Shown: positions 7,868-17,391, numbered from the stretch's first letter. The stretch is DNA of 64,000 nucleotides from Cystobacter ferrugineus (GCF_001887355.1 NZ_MPIN01000006.1:248001-312000), one strand, 5' to 3'. The notes: generated by a model not told the origin, from the letters alone. A program made the numbers and translations.

Positions 7868-9451
7868 ATGGAGACGAATTCGACGTCGGTGCTCGTGGTC
7901 GGGGGGGGTCTGGTCGGCCTGTCCGCCGCCCTGTTCCTGTCTTGGAGAGGTGTGCCCACCGTGCTCGTGGAGCGGCATGCCGGGAGTTCGGCCCATCCGC
8001 GCGCGATCGGCTACACCCCGCGGACGCTGGAACTGCTTCGCGCGGTCGGGCTGGGCGCGCGTGTGCCGCAAGCGCCGCCCGACTTCCGGTTGCAAAGGGC
8101 CCGGGTCGAGAGCCTCGCCGGAGAGTGGTTCGAGGAATCCTCATGGACGCAGGAGGAACACAAGGGTCCCAAGCGCGAGTACTCGCCCTGCTCCGGTGCC
8201 GCGATCGCCCAGGACCGGCTCGAACCGATCCTCCGCGACAAGGCGGTCGAACTCGGCGCCGACCTCAGGTTCCAGACCGAGCTCGTCCGCTTCGAACAGG
8301 ACGCCGACGGCGTGACCGCCTTGCTGCGCGAGCGCAACGGGCGGGAGTACACGATGCGCGCGTCCTATCTGGTCGCGGCGGACGGACACCGGAGCCCGAT
8401 TCGCGCGGCGCTGGGGATCGGCCGTGACGGGCGCGGCCATATGCGGACGCTGCGCAGCGTCCTGTTCCGAGCCCCGCTGGAGGAATACCTCCGGAAAGGG
8501 ATTACTCAGTTCGAGATCGATCAGGCCGATTTGAAGGCATTCCTGACCACCTACGGTGACGGCCGCTGGGTGCTGATGTTCTCCGACGACAAGGAACGCG
8601 ACGAGGAAACGCTGAGGGCGATGGTGCACAAGGCGATCGGCAGGTCGGACCTCGAGATCGAGCTCATCACCACCGGCCGCTGGGAATTGAGCGCGCTCAT
8701 CGCGGACAGGTTCGCGTCGAATCGAGTGTTTCTCGCGGGAGATGCCGCGCACACCCTGCCGCCCAGCCGCGGCGGTTTCGGGGCGAACACCGGCATCGAG
8801 GATGCGCACAACCTCGCGTGGAAGCTCGCCGCGGTCCTCTCGGGCACGTCAGCACCCCGCTTGCTTGAAACCTACGACGCCGAACGGCGACCGATCGCGT
8901 GGCTCAGACACCAGCAGATCTTCGTCCGGAACGACTACAAGGCGGACGCGAACGGGACCGCCGCGGACGCGCCGATCATCGACGATGACGCCATGGAGTT
9001 TGGTCAGCTCTACAGATCGACCGCGGTGCTCGGCGCGGGCGACGACCTCCCTCCCGCCTCGCGGCCCGACACGTGGGCCGGCCAGCCCGGGACGCGCGCC
9101 CCGCACCTGTGGGTGACCCAGGGCGGCGAGCGGAAGTCGACGCTGGACCTGTTTCAGCGCTCCTGGGTGCTGCTCACCGAGGACGAGCGGTGGTTGCCCG
9201 CCGCGGCGAAAGCCAGCGAGCGGCTCGCCATCGAACTCGAATGCCCGCGCATCGGCCTCGACGTGAAGCCCTCCGACCCGGACGCGTTCCGGATGGCCTT
9301 CGGCCTGAAGCCGGGGGGAGCCTCGCTGATCCGCCCGGATGGCTACGTGGCCTGGCGCTCGCTCGATCTGCCAGCGGATCCGCTTTCCGCGCTCACCGAC
9401 GCGCTCGGGCAGGTGTCGGCGGCGGCCGCGCTCCCCCACGTCAAGGGTTGA
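7868..9451 (+). CDS. FAD-dependent aromatic-type monooxygenase (class A flavoprotein hydroxylase)
   Basis: A 527-residue enzyme. The N-terminal dinucleotide fold reads VLVVGGGLVGLSAALFL (about residues 8-24). A DG motif lies in LVAADGHRSPIRAALG, and the FAD ribityl/GD motif RVFLAGDAAHTLPPSRGG is near residue 290. The C-terminal ~140 residues form the thioredoxin-like domain usual in PgaE/RdmE/MhpA-like hydroxylases. The expected reaction is NADPH- and O2-dependent hydroxylation of an aromatic or polyketide-type substrate, or inactivation of a drug. Regulation by the adjacent TetR through tandem operators fits inducible detoxification. Substrate is unknown. Confidence 0.88.
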   Translation: METNSTSVLVVGGGLVGLSAALFLSWRGVPTVLVERHAGSSAHPRAIGYTPRTLELLRAVGLGARVPQAPPDFRLQRARVESLAGEWFEESSWTQEEHKGPKREYSPCSGAAIAQDRLEPILRDKAVELGADLRFQTELVRFEQDADGVTALLRERNGREYTMRASYLVAADGHRSPIRAALGIGRDGRGHMRTLRSVLFRAPLEEYLRKGITQFEIDQADLKAFLTTYGDGRWVLMFSDDKERDEETLRAMVHKAIGRSDLEIELITTGRWELSALIADRFASNRVFLAGDAAHTLPPSRGGFGANTGIEDAHNLAWKLAAVLSGTSAPRLLETYDAERRPIAWLRHQQIFVRNDYKADANGTAADAPIIDDDAMEFGQLYRSTAVLGAGDDLPPASRPDTWAGQPGTRAPHLWVTQGGERKSTLDLFQRSWVLLTEDERWLPAAAKASERLAIELECPRIGLDVKPSDPDAFRMAFGLKPGGASLIRPDGYVAWRSLDLPADPLSALTDALGQVSAAAALPHVKG

Positions 9452-9490
9452 CCTGGGCGGAGCACCACGCCCGAACCCGGCTCGGGACAC

Positions 9491-11611
9491 TCACCGCGCG
9501 GGCGTCGAGGTCGCACGGGGCGCCTCGCCCGGCCTGGGTGGTGCGACGTCGAGAGCCCAGCAGTAGAAGCTGAGCTCGTCGACGTCTTGCTCGACGAGCG
9601 CCGTCAGTGTGGTGCCGCCGCCGTGTCCCGAGTCCCGGAGCGGCAGCAGGAAATAGGGTCCGCCCCGCGCGCCTTCCGCCTGAAGCCTGGCGACCATCTT
9701 GAGCGGATCGTGCGGCGGCGCGACCCGGTCGTTCAGCGCCGACACGAAGGTCATCACGGGATAGCGGCGATCGGCTCGGACGTTGTGATAGGGCGAATAC
9801 CCGGCGAGATACGCGCCCTCGACGGGATCCTCGGGCGAGCCGTATTCGACGGTCGCCGAGCTCAGGTGGCCGAACTTCGGAAAGCGCAGCATGTCGAGGG
9901 TGGGCGCGCGGCAGTAGACGGCGCCGAAGGCCTCGGGCGCTTGCATGGCGGTGACGGCGACGAGCAAACCGCCGTTGCTGTTGCCGCGCGAGGCGAGCCT
10001 GGAGGGAGTCGTGTAGCCCGCCGAGACGAGCCAACGTGCCGCCGCGATGTAGTCGTCGAAGGCGTTCTGCCGCCGCGTCTTGAGCGCCGCCTCGTGCCAG
10101 CCGCGGCCGTATTCACCGCCACCTCGCACGTTGGCGAAGGCGAGCACACCGCCCAGCTTCAGCCAGGCGGCGTTGAGCGCCGAGAAGCGTGGCTCCATCG
10201 AGATGTTGAAGCCCCCGTAGCCACTCAGACGCACGGGCTGGCGCCCGTCGCGAGGCAGATCCTTCCGGTGGATGATGAACATCGACACCCGCGTACCATC
10301 GAGCGATTCGTACCAGACCTGGTCCGTCACGTATTCGGAGGCGTCGAGCCCGACGTCGGGGACGTGATACGGCGACAGGCGATCCGCCGCGTAGTCATAC
10401 CGATAGACCGACGGGGCCTGCACGTACGACATGAAGCTCACCCACACCTCGTCGCCGCTCCAGGCGCCGCTGATGCCGCTGACGATGCCCTCCCCCTCGT
10501 TGCGGTTCACGGAGCCGAGTGCTGGCAGCACCAGGTCACGGAGGTAGGTGCCGTCCTCGGCGTGGATGCGCACGCGATGCGACGCCGCATGCGAGTAGAC
10601 GGCGTAGAACCGGCCGCCGACGCCGGCAACCGTCTGCAGCGTGTCCGCGCTCTCGGGGATGAGCGTCCGCCACTCCGTCGGCGCCGCCAGCGACGCGATG
10701 CAGAGGCGACCACGCGGCGCGTCGAGGTCGGTCTGGACGAGCAGCGAATCCCCGATCACCTGCACCTGGTTGAGAGACCGCATGACGGGCGCCACCGGCA
10801 CGAGCGCGTCATCGGCGAGGCGCAGGAGGTAGACGACGTTGGCGTGCACATAGTCCCACTTGTAGAGCACGGCGAAGCGGCGGCACTCGCTGACCTTGAC
10901 GGAGCACCAGTACTCTTTCTCCTGGTCGTCGCCGAAGATCCGGCGGGCTGGCACGTCCGACCCGAGCCGGTGCTCGTAGATGGCATTCCAGTGCGACTCG
11001 TCGCCCGCGGGCACCTCGCCCGGTTCAGGACACGCCGCGTAGAAGAACCCCGATGAGTCGGGCCGCCAGGCCACCGACGTGTGGCTCGTCCCTCGGGGGC
11101 GATCGGGAAGCAGTTGCCCTGTCTCGACGTCGAGCACGTGGATCACCGCGGCATGGGTCGCCCCCACGGCCTTCCCGAACGCGACCCGCGTACCATCGGG
11201 TGACGGCACGGCGAAGACCAGGGCCTCGTTGCTCGCCCATGTGTTGGGGTCGAGCACCGTCTCGAGCGGCGCGCCCTTGCCGCGCCGGAGCATGAACTCG
11301 AGCTTGTCGTCACTGGCATCCGCCTGCCAGAGGAACTCGCGTCCGTGCGGCCCGGCGGGAATCGGCGGGGAGCGCCGCGCATAGCGCGTGGAGCGAGCGA
11401 CCGCGGCCCGCAGCTCCTCGCGCCCCGGCACCGCGCGCAGCACCGCATGGGTGACGGCTTCCTGCGCCGCGATCCACGCCTGGGTCTCCGCGGCGTCGAG
11501 CCGCTCCAGCCAGGCGTAAGGATCGTCGAACCGCCTGCCATGCAGGGTGTAGCCGCTCTCCGGATCGCGCCGCGTCGTGGGAAATTCCAGACTCTGGTTC
11601 GGGTTCTTCAT
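9491..11611 (-). CDS. prolyl oligopeptidase family serine peptidase (S9A)
   Basis: A 706-residue enzyme with AGGAGG 8-9 nt before the ATG. The N-terminal DPYAWLERLDAAETQAWI opening and the following beta-propeller (about residues 80-430) are typical of S9A oligopeptidases. The catalytic domain holds LSGYGGFNISMEP, FANVRGGGEYGRGWHEA, the nucleophile in GNSNGG (Ser545), the Asp in SALNDRVAP, and the His in RDSGHGGG. No signal peptide is seen, so a cytoplasmic enzyme cleaving short peptides after Pro (or a related specificity) is likely. It converges with the monooxygenase gene and seems to stand alone. Confidence 0.92.
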   Translation of the reverse strand: MKNPNQSLEFPTTRRDPESGYTLHGRRFDDPYAWLERLDAAETQAWIAAQEAVTHAVLRAVPGREELRAAVARSTRYARRSPPIPAGPHGREFLWQADASDDKLEFMLRRGKGAPLETVLDPNTWASNEALVFAVPSPDGTRVAFGKAVGATHAAVIHVLDVETGQLLPDRPRGTSHTSVAWRPDSSGFFYAACPEPGEVPAGDESHWNAIYEHRLGSDVPARRIFGDDQEKEYWCSVKVSECRRFAVLYKWDYVHANVVYLLRLADDALVPVAPVMRSLNQVQVIGDSLLVQTDLDAPRGRLCIASLAAPTEWRTLIPESADTLQTVAGVGGRFYAVYSHAASHRVRIHAEDGTYLRDLVLPALGSVNRNEGEGIVSGISGAWSGDEVWVSFMSYVQAPSVYRYDYAADRLSPYHVPDVGLDASEYVTDQVWYESLDGTRVSMFIIHRKDLPRDGRQPVRLSGYGGFNISMEPRFSALNAAWLKLGGVLAFANVRGGGEYGRGWHEAALKTRRQNAFDDYIAAARWLVSAGYTTPSRLASRGNSNGGLLVAVTAMQAPEAFGAVYCRAPTLDMLRFPKFGHLSSATVEYGSPEDPVEGAYLAGYSPYHNVRADRRYPVMTFVSALNDRVAPPHDPLKMVARLQAEGARGGPYFLLPLRDSGHGGGTTLTALVEQDVDELSFYCWALDVAPPRPGEAPRATSTPAR

Positions 11612-11696
11612 CGGGAAATCCTCCTGGGCTCCCAGGACTCTTCGGGTTGCATGGGGACCTGATTTAAAAAACAGAGGGGCCCATGGGAATCACAAG

Positions 11697-11876
11697 ATGA
11701 GGCCTCTAGCGCGCGGTCTGGCTTCGCTCGCGCAGGATTGTGATATCGCGGAGGCCATCCCCGAGGAGGAGCCGCGGCGTCAGGGCGTGAGTCCCTGGGC
11801 AAGGGACTCCCAGGCGGCGCGGCGGCTCTGGGCGCTCAGTGAGCAGCAGCTCGGCCGGGAGTTCCGGCCCGGGTGA
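11697..11876 (+). pseudogene. possible SDR C-terminal remnant or small ORF
   Basis: A 59-codon reading frame in the 320-nt gap before the HMG-CoA reductase gene. Its last third, with GVSPWARDSQAARRLWALSE, resembles the C-terminal tail of short-chain dehydrogenases (a D-x-x-x-A-R-R-L-W-x-x-S-E pattern), but no Rossmann fold lies upstream. It may be a decayed end of such a gene, or a chance likeness. The rest of the gap (11612-11696 and 11877-11930) holds the promoter regions of the flanking genes and nothing else I recognise. Confidence 0.35.
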
Positions 11877-11930
11877 TCCGTGCTCTAGCATCACCGGATT
11901 CTCCCTTGCTTCCAACAGGACGGAGCGCCG

Positions 11931-13124
11931 ATGAGTGATGCCGATGCGAAGAACCCCCGCGTGCCCATCCCGCGCGATCGCGACAACGACTACACCGAGA
12001 GCGCCGCGGCCATGCGCCGCGCCTTCATCCAGGAGCGCACGGGGGCGTCGCTCGAGCACGTGGGCCGCTACTCGCTCGAGCCTGGCACCCTGCCCGGCAA
12101 CATCGAGAACTTCATGGGCGTGGCCCAGGTGCCGATCGGCATCGCGGGCCCGGTGCGCATCCTCGGGGAGCACGCCCAGGGCGACTTCTACATTCCGCTC
12201 GCCACCACCGAGGGCACGCTCGTCGCCAGCTACAACCGGGGCATGCGCCTGTTGACCGAGTGCGGCGGCGTCAAGACCACCGTGGTCGAACGGGCCATGC
12301 AGCGCGCCCCCGTGTTCCTCTTCGAGGACGCGCGAGCGGCGCGCGAGTTCGGCGAGTGGCTCACCGAGCACCACGAGCAGATCAAGCAGGCCGCCGAGAG
12401 CACGACCCGCGTCGGCAAGCTGCTCCACATCGCCCGCTATCCGCTCGCCTGCAATCTCTACCTGCGCTTCAACTACTCGACCGGGGACGCGGCCGGACAG
12501 AACATGAGCGGCAAGGCCACGCACGCGGCCTGCGAGTGGATCCTCGCCCACTACCCGAAGAAGATCCGCTACGTCCTCTCGGGCGCGATCGACACGGACA
12601 AGAAGCACTCGCTGCTCAATGTGTTGCAGACGCGCGGTCGGCGCGTGGTGGCCGAGGCGGTGCTCTCGCGCGAGGTGCTGGAGCGCATCGCCCACGTCAC
12701 GCCCGAGCAGCTCTTCGAGTACCGGCAGCTCACCCAGGCGGGCGGCATCATGGCGGGCAGTGCCTACAGTGGAGCGCACGCGGCCAACGCCCTCGCCGCG
12801 ATGTTCATCGCCACCGGCCAGGACGTCGCCAACGTCTCCGAGTCCCATGCCGGCATCACCTACGCGCAGCTCCTGCCCAACGGGGACTACTACTGGTCGG
12901 TCACGCTGCCGGCGCTGATCGTGGCGACCTACGGTGGCGGCACCGCGCTGGCCACCCAGCGCGAGTGCCTCGAGATGCTCGGCTGCGTGGGCCAGGGCAA
13001 GGCCGACAAGCTGGCGGAGATCTGCGCCGCCGTCGTGCTCGCGGGCGATATCTCGCTCACCTCCGCCATCCTGGCCGGCGATTGGGTGAGCAGCCACGAC
13101 AAGTACGGCCGCAACCGCAAGTAG
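11931..13124 (+). CDS. hydroxymethylglutaryl-CoA reductase
   Basis: A 397-residue enzyme with GGAG upstream of the ATG. Family signatures: ENFMGVAQVPIGIAGPV (near residue 60), TTEGTLVASYNRGM with the catalytic Glu, a GDAAGQNMSGKAT loop in place of GDAMGMNM, DTDKK (catalytic Lys region), and a GGGTALATQ segment. The C-terminal SSHDKYGRNRK holds a His that could serve as the proton donor. The reaction is NAD(P)H-dependent reduction of HMG-CoA to mevalonate. In myxobacteria the mevalonate pathway feeds isoprenoids, and HMG-CoA also connects to leucine and isovaleryl-CoA metabolism. No other mevalonate genes are adjacent. Confidence 0.9.
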   Translation: MSDADAKNPRVPIPRDRDNDYTESAAAMRRAFIQERTGASLEHVGRYSLEPGTLPGNIENFMGVAQVPIGIAGPVRILGEHAQGDFYIPLATTEGTLVASYNRGMRLLTECGGVKTTVVERAMQRAPVFLFEDARAAREFGEWLTEHHEQIKQAAESTTRVGKLLHIARYPLACNLYLRFNYSTGDAAGQNMSGKATHAACEWILAHYPKKIRYVLSGAIDTDKKHSLLNVLQTRGRRVVAEAVLSREVLERIAHVTPEQLFEYRQLTQAGGIMAGSAYSGAHAANALAAMFIATGQDVANVSESHAGITYAQLLPNGDYYWSVTLPALIVATYGGGTALATQRECLEMLGCVGQGKADKLAEICAAVVLAGDISLTSAILAGDWVSSHDKYGRNRK

Positions 13125-13374
13125 CTCGGGCCGCCGCGCGCTCGCTCCGGGCGAAGTGGTCGGCGATGGCTCCCGTCTACGAAGCGCGCAAGCTTACCGT
13201 GTCACACTTCTGGAGACATCTTCCCGGGCTCAGACGCACTGCACCAAACATCGGCGTTCCGAATAAACTGCCGCGGAATGCAGCACCTGCCCGGAACCGT
13301 CCTACTCCTCCCGGCCCGTTCCCACGGACCGTCCTCGCGCCCTGTATGGTCGTGGCGGCACGAGGTGGCATGAC

Positions 13375-14559
13375 ATGTGGCTCGAGCTCACACTTCTCCT
13401 CCTCCTCATCGTCGCCCTCGCCGGGCTCGTCGCATGGCGGCTCCGCCCGAAACCGGCCCTCTGCCAGCCCCAGCAATACGACGCCGTGCCGCAGCCGGGG
13501 ACGTTCGCGGTGCGGCCGCTCGAGGCGATGCCGCCGATCGCCCGCGAGACGCCCGTCCTCGACGCCCAATCCGCCGCCTGGCGCGAGGCGATGGCGCAGG
13601 CGGGCCTCCGGCTGCGCCGCGCCGGGGTGCGCCACGTCGTCTTCGTGCATGGCACCTTCGTCGGCCACGACCCCACCCTGCTGCTCTCCGCGCTCGAGGG
13701 GCCGCTCTCGGCGCTGGGCCCGGGGTTCATGCCGTCCCTGCAACGCCTCTCCAAGCTCCCGAGCGATCGCGTCCTGCGAGATCTGGGCAACTACACCCCC
13801 GAGTACGTCTCCCTCTTCCAGAAGGCCCTGGGCGGCGACATCCCCACCACGCGCTTCGTCTGGTCCTCGGCGAACAACCATGTCGCCCGCCTGCGCGCGG
13901 CCGTGCAGTTGCTGCGGCTGCTGGCCACCTCGGACCTCGGGCGCAAGCGGGCGCTGCTCCTCGGGCACAGCCACGGCGGCCAGGTGCTCGCCCTGCTCAC
14001 GCAGCTCGTCTACCCGGCGCGGACCGCGGAGGCGCTCTGGCAGGCCGTGCGCGATGCGGGCGAGCCCACCGAGGCCCTCCAGGAGATGGCGCACACGGTC
14101 TCCCGCGCGCGGCTCGACATCGCCACCTTCGGCATGCCGCCGCGCTATGGCTGGGCAACGGGCCGGCAGTGCCGCCTCCTGCACGTCATCAATCACCGGG
14201 GAGCGGAGCCGCGCGGGAGCTCCCTCGCTGGCGTCCTCCACACGGAGAATGGAGACTACGTGCACCAGTGGGGCATCTCCGGCTCGGACATTCCGCCGGG
14301 CAACGCGAAGGAGCGGGAGTTGGCCGCGCGGCTCGATGCCATCCTCGGCGAGGGCTACGACGTGAAGGCGTGGTTGCAGCACGTGCGCCACGGCGCGCGC
14401 GTACCCCGGGACGGGTTCAGCTACCTCGTCGACTACGGCGACAAGGGCACGGGCCCGCTGCCGAACTGCCTGGCGACGTGCTTCGGGCACGGCATCTACA
14501 CGAGCTACGACGCCATGCTCTTCAACGCCCGCCTCCTCGCGGACCACTTCTACCGGTAG
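13375..14559 (+). CDS. membrane-anchored alpha/beta hydrolase (lipase/esterase-like)
   Basis: A 394-residue protein. Residues 1-20 (MWLELTLLLLLIVALAGLVA) form a membrane anchor. The hydrolase core begins with VRHVVFVHGTFVGHDP (oxyanion loop) and has the nucleophile elbow LLGHSHGGQ with Ser199. A late His, for example in FGHGIYTSYD, may complete the triad. It is followed 27 nt downstream by a DUF3396 immunity-type gene on the same strand. That order (hydrolase then immunity) recalls toxin-immunity pairs. A housekeeping envelope esterase is the simpler alternative. The 250 nt upstream hold no gene that I recognise. Confidence 0.75.
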   Translation: MWLELTLLLLLIVALAGLVAWRLRPKPALCQPQQYDAVPQPGTFAVRPLEAMPPIARETPVLDAQSAAWREAMAQAGLRLRRAGVRHVVFVHGTFVGHDPTLLLSALEGPLSALGPGFMPSLQRLSKLPSDRVLRDLGNYTPEYVSLFQKALGGDIPTTRFVWSSANNHVARLRAAVQLLRLLATSDLGRKRALLLGHSHGGQVLALLTQLVYPARTAEALWQAVRDAGEPTEALQEMAHTVSRARLDIATFGMPPRYGWATGRQCRLLHVINHRGAEPRGSSLAGVLHTENGDYVHQWGISGSDIPPGNAKERELAARLDAILGEGYDVKAWLQHVRHGARVPRDGFSYLVDYGDKGTGPLPNCLATCFGHGIYTSYDAMLFNARLLADHFYR

Positions 14560-14586
14560 CGCCGTCCCCACCAAGACAGAGCCCGT

Positions 14587-15510
14587 ATGGTGAGCAAACG
14601 ATATCCGAAGCTCAGGCAAGCCTTGCCTGATGGTCGATTGGTGCTGCGCGAAGGACTCATCCTCTGTTTCTTCATGCGGCGCCCGCACGACGACATCTCT
14701 CAGGCCGTCACTCGCGCGCTGGACCTTTATCTCGACACCGTGGGGCACGGAAAGCTGGGCTGGTACGTGGACATGGGAGGCAACATCTCCCCCGAAGAAT
14801 ACAAAGGATGGGCGGGGGACGTGCGGCCCCTGGATGGGGGACTCTGGGCGAAGGTTCGCAATGAACTAAGCTCTCGCGATAGCTGCATCCTGCGGTTGGA
14901 GGAGTACGAAAACCAGGTAGGTGGGTTTCACTTCGAGTACCACGGCAGGCCGAGAGAAGACCTCGACCTGCCGGGTTTCGTGAGCACGGTGTCCTTCTGG
15001 CTGCCCACCAAATACCTGGAGGCCCGAGGGCCCGAGCACGTCAAGGCCCTGGCCGTGGCGCTCGCGCGGGAACTCCCTCTCACCTCTGGCTATGTCAGCC
15101 TTGCGTTCAACCACCTATTGGAGAGCAAGCCGGTCATGCAGTTCATCCGCGAGCAATGCTTCCGCTACCCAGGGATGGACGTACATCGCCTCGACACGAC
15201 ATCCATGAACCTGGGAGAGAGGGTGCTGGGAGCCTACTGGCTGAACTTCTACGGGCAGCCATTGCTCGATCAACTTGGCGGCGTGGCAGGTCTTCGAGCG
15301 CGGCTGGCTCTTCCAGAGGTGTCCATCGAAGAAGCAGGCGCGGAGAAGGCGCTGGTCTCACTGGGAAAATGGCCTGAAACGGGCGACGTGGAGCAACAGG
15401 GAGAGATGAAACCCTACCGCGCCCTGGCTGGGTTGTTGGAACCCTACCTGTACGCGGAGCCCGGTTCCCAGGATACCGCACGACGCTGGCAGCGCCGCTT
15501 CCTCGATTGA
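14587..15510 (+). CDS. DUF3396 / type VI immunity-family protein
   Basis: A 307-residue soluble protein. The pattern LVLREGLILCFFMRRPHDD, SQAVTRALDLYLDTVG, then GKLGWYVDMGGN and a late LGERVLGAYWLNFYGQPLL matches the DUF3396 family, known as immunity proteins of polymorphic or type VI-linked toxins and often multiplied in Cystobacterineae. No signal peptide is seen, so it should act in the cytoplasm. Its close placement behind the hydrolase gene (27 nt) suggests co-transcription and a possible cognate pair. The specific target is inferred, not shown. Confidence 0.8.
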   Translation: MVSKRYPKLRQALPDGRLVLREGLILCFFMRRPHDDISQAVTRALDLYLDTVGHGKLGWYVDMGGNISPEEYKGWAGDVRPLDGGLWAKVRNELSSRDSCILRLEEYENQVGGFHFEYHGRPREDLDLPGFVSTVSFWLPTKYLEARGPEHVKALAVALARELPLTSGYVSLAFNHLLESKPVMQFIREQCFRYPGMDVHRLDTTSMNLGERVLGAYWLNFYGQPLLDQLGGVAGLRARLALPEVSIEEAGAEKALVSLGKWPETGDVEQQGEMKPYRALAGLLEPYLYAEPGSQDTARRWQRRFLD

Positions 15511-15530
15511 CCGCCGCCCGCCCCCTCCGT

Positions 15531-16238
15531 TCAGGCGGGAAGGCGACGCAGGGCCTCTTCCAGGCTGAGATGGCCCTGGAAGCCACCAGCCCCCCGGGGC
15601 GTCTCGCCCTTCTCGATGGCGTAGGCGAACCGCACGGCGGCGTCGGCCTCCAGCCGCTCGAACAGCCGTTGAAGCCTCGGATACTCGCGGCGGTCGAGCA
15701 CGTCGTGATACCGGCTCCACCGGGCGATGCCGACGAAGTAGGCGTCAGCCAGGGTGCGCCGGTCGCCCAGCAACCACTCCTTCTCCCCCAACATCGCCTG
15801 GAGGCCGGCATGCGACGAGCGCAGCTTCCTGGCACCGTAGGCACGCAGGGCCTGCTTTTCCGTCTCCGGCAACCCGTCGTGCTCGATCGCATACCACAGG
15901 GGAGAAAAGCCGCTGAAGAAGGAGGTGTTCAGATAGGCCAGCATCTGATTCAGGCGGTCGAAGTCCGCGGTGCCCTGCGCGAACGACAGGCCCGTGTCCA
16001 CGCCCCTCGCGCCCAGGTGGTTCAGGATGGCCATGCTCTCACTGATGACCGCGCCCGTTTCGGTCATCAGGGTCGGCGTCTCACCTATGGGGTTGAGGCG
16101 GCGGTAGGCGGCGCTGGTGACCACATCCGGCATGGAGATGCGGCACAGATGGTAGGGACGGCCCAACCATTCCAGCGCGACGATGGAGCCGAACGAGCAG
16201 CCAGAGGGTACACCGTAGAAGAGGATGGGAAGTTCCAT
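15531..16238 (-). CDS. glutathione S-transferase-family protein
   Basis: A 235-residue protein with AGGAGA before its ATG at 16238. The N-terminal thioredoxin-like domain (MELPILFYGVPSGCSFGSIV, then LNPIGETPTLMTETGAVISESMAI with the cis-Pro and the ES glutathione contacts) and the helical C-terminal domain (EWLLGDRRTLADAYFVGIAR) are typical. It is divergent from a LysR gene across a 117-nt gap, so it is probably LysR-controlled. Likely role: conjugation or reduction of electrophiles. Confidence 0.88.
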   Translation of the reverse strand: MELPILFYGVPSGCSFGSIVALEWLGRPYHLCRISMPDVVTSAAYRRLNPIGETPTLMTETGAVISESMAILNHLGARGVDTGLSFAQGTADFDRLNQMLAYLNTSFFSGFSPLWYAIEHDGLPETEKQALRAYGARKLRSSHAGLQAMLGEKEWLLGDRRTLADAYFVGIARWSRYHDVLDRREYPRLQRLFERLEADAAVRFAYAIEKGETPRGAGGFQGHLSLEEALRRLPA

Positions 16239-16325
16239 GAGAAGTCTCCTGTCCGGGTTGGGAAGGCACGTGGCCTTCGATGCGAACAAGATGACCGTGC
16301 GGACGTGCTTCGTGTAGACAGCGAA

Positions 16326-16352
16326 GTTCGAACTCAAGGTCCACGTACGTGG
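16326..16352. promoter_or_regulatory. two palindromes in the GST/LysR divergent promoter region
   Basis: GTTCGAAC (16326-16333) and the perfect 12-bp palindrome CCACGTACGTGG (16341-16352) lie just before the LysR ATG at 16356. LysR proteins bind dyads in divergent promoters, so one of these may be the site. The 12-mer would overlap the ribosome binding region of the LysR gene itself, which suits autorepression. The assignment is inferred. Confidence 0.4.
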
Positions 16353-16355
16353 ACG

Positions 16356-17270
16356 ATGAGGCGGACCTTGAACCTCAACGACTTCCATATCTTCGTCCAG
16401 GCGGTGGAGAGCGGAGGCTTCGCCGCGGCGGCCCGGCGGCTGGGCATTCCCAAGTCCACGGTCAGCAAGCGGGTGGCCGAGCTGGAGGATCGCCTCGGCG
16501 TCCGGCTGATCCAGCGCACCTCCCGGAGCTTCACCCTGACCGACGTGGGGCTCGACTTCCACGAACACGCCCGCGCCGCCGTGATGGAGGCGGAGGCCGC
16601 GGAGAGCGTGGTCCGCCGCCGCCTGGCCGAACCCAGTGGCGTGGTGAAGATCACCACGTCGGTGCCGACGGCCCAATTCCATCTGGCCGAGCGCCTGCCA
16701 CGACTGGCGCGCGCCTATCCCAAGCTGCACGTCCAGCTTCACGCGACCGACCGCTTCGTCGATCTCATCCAGGAGGGATTCGACATCGCCGTGCGCAGCC
16801 ACTTCGCGCCCCTGCCCGGCTCCGGTCTGGTGCAGCGCCAGTTGGCGGTGGAGCCCATCATCCTGGTGGCTTCGCCTGACTATCTGGCCCAGCGGGGCAA
16901 GCCGCGTCAGCCGGACGACCTGAGCGAGCACGAGGGCCTGCTGACCAGTCCCAAGGCCACGACCTGGCGGCTGCACCACCGCACCGGCGATGTCGCCAGG
17001 GTGATGCCTCGAGCCTGCATGAGCGCCGACGAATCCCTGGTGCTGTTGAACGCGGCCGTGGCGGGGTTGGGCGTCGTCTGTCTGCCGGAGTCGATGGCGC
17101 GCGAGGCGGTGGAGACGGGACGGCTGCTCCGTGTGCTGCCGGCCTGGACCGCGGGGACGGTGACGACGACGATTCTGACGCCCCACCGAAGGGGCCAACT
17201 TCCCGCCGTGCGCGCCGTCATCGACTTCCTGTGCGAAAGGGTCGACGAAGCGCGGAAGCCGTCGTCATGA
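16356..17270 (+). CDS. LysR-family transcriptional regulator
   Basis: A 304-residue regulator. The wHTH is at residues 1-60 (LNDFHIFVQAVESGGFAAAA, then GIPKSTVSKRVAELEDRLG). The periplasmic-binding-like effector domain follows (VKITTSVPTAQFHLAERL, then GFDIAVRSH). It resembles the class that controls glutathione transferases and quinone oxidoreductases. The ATG at 16356 is taken because it opens the HTH directly, although no strong Shine-Dalgarno is seen. It is divergent from the GST gene and likely activates or represses it. Confidence 0.88.
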   Translation: MRRTLNLNDFHIFVQAVESGGFAAAARRLGIPKSTVSKRVAELEDRLGVRLIQRTSRSFTLTDVGLDFHEHARAAVMEAEAAESVVRRRLAEPSGVVKITTSVPTAQFHLAERLPRLARAYPKLHVQLHATDRFVDLIQEGFDIAVRSHFAPLPGSGLVQRQLAVEPIILVASPDYLAQRGKPRQPDDLSEHEGLLTSPKATTWRLHHRTGDVARVMPRACMSADESLVLLNAAVAGLGVVCLPESMAREAVETGRLLRVLPAWTAGTVTTTILTPHRRGQLPAVRAVIDFLCERVDEARKPSS

Positions 17271-17391
17271 CCACTTCCCGTCGGAGCGCTCCCTCCGGCT
17301 GAAAAACGAGAACAATCCGTTCTTGTTGTTTACATTGATTTTACTTAAAGCGGGCGCAACCCCAAGTCCACGAGTCCACGTGGAGGACGCA

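Noticed and set aside
11706-13097. Open frame of over 460 codons opposite HMG-CoA reductase
   Set aside because: The sense strand shows all HMG-CoA reductase motifs; the antisense frame is a GC shadow.
15507-16355. N-terminal extension of the LysR frame into the GST gene
   Set aside because: It runs antisense to the GST coding sequence and lacks domain likeness; the HTH begins at 16356.
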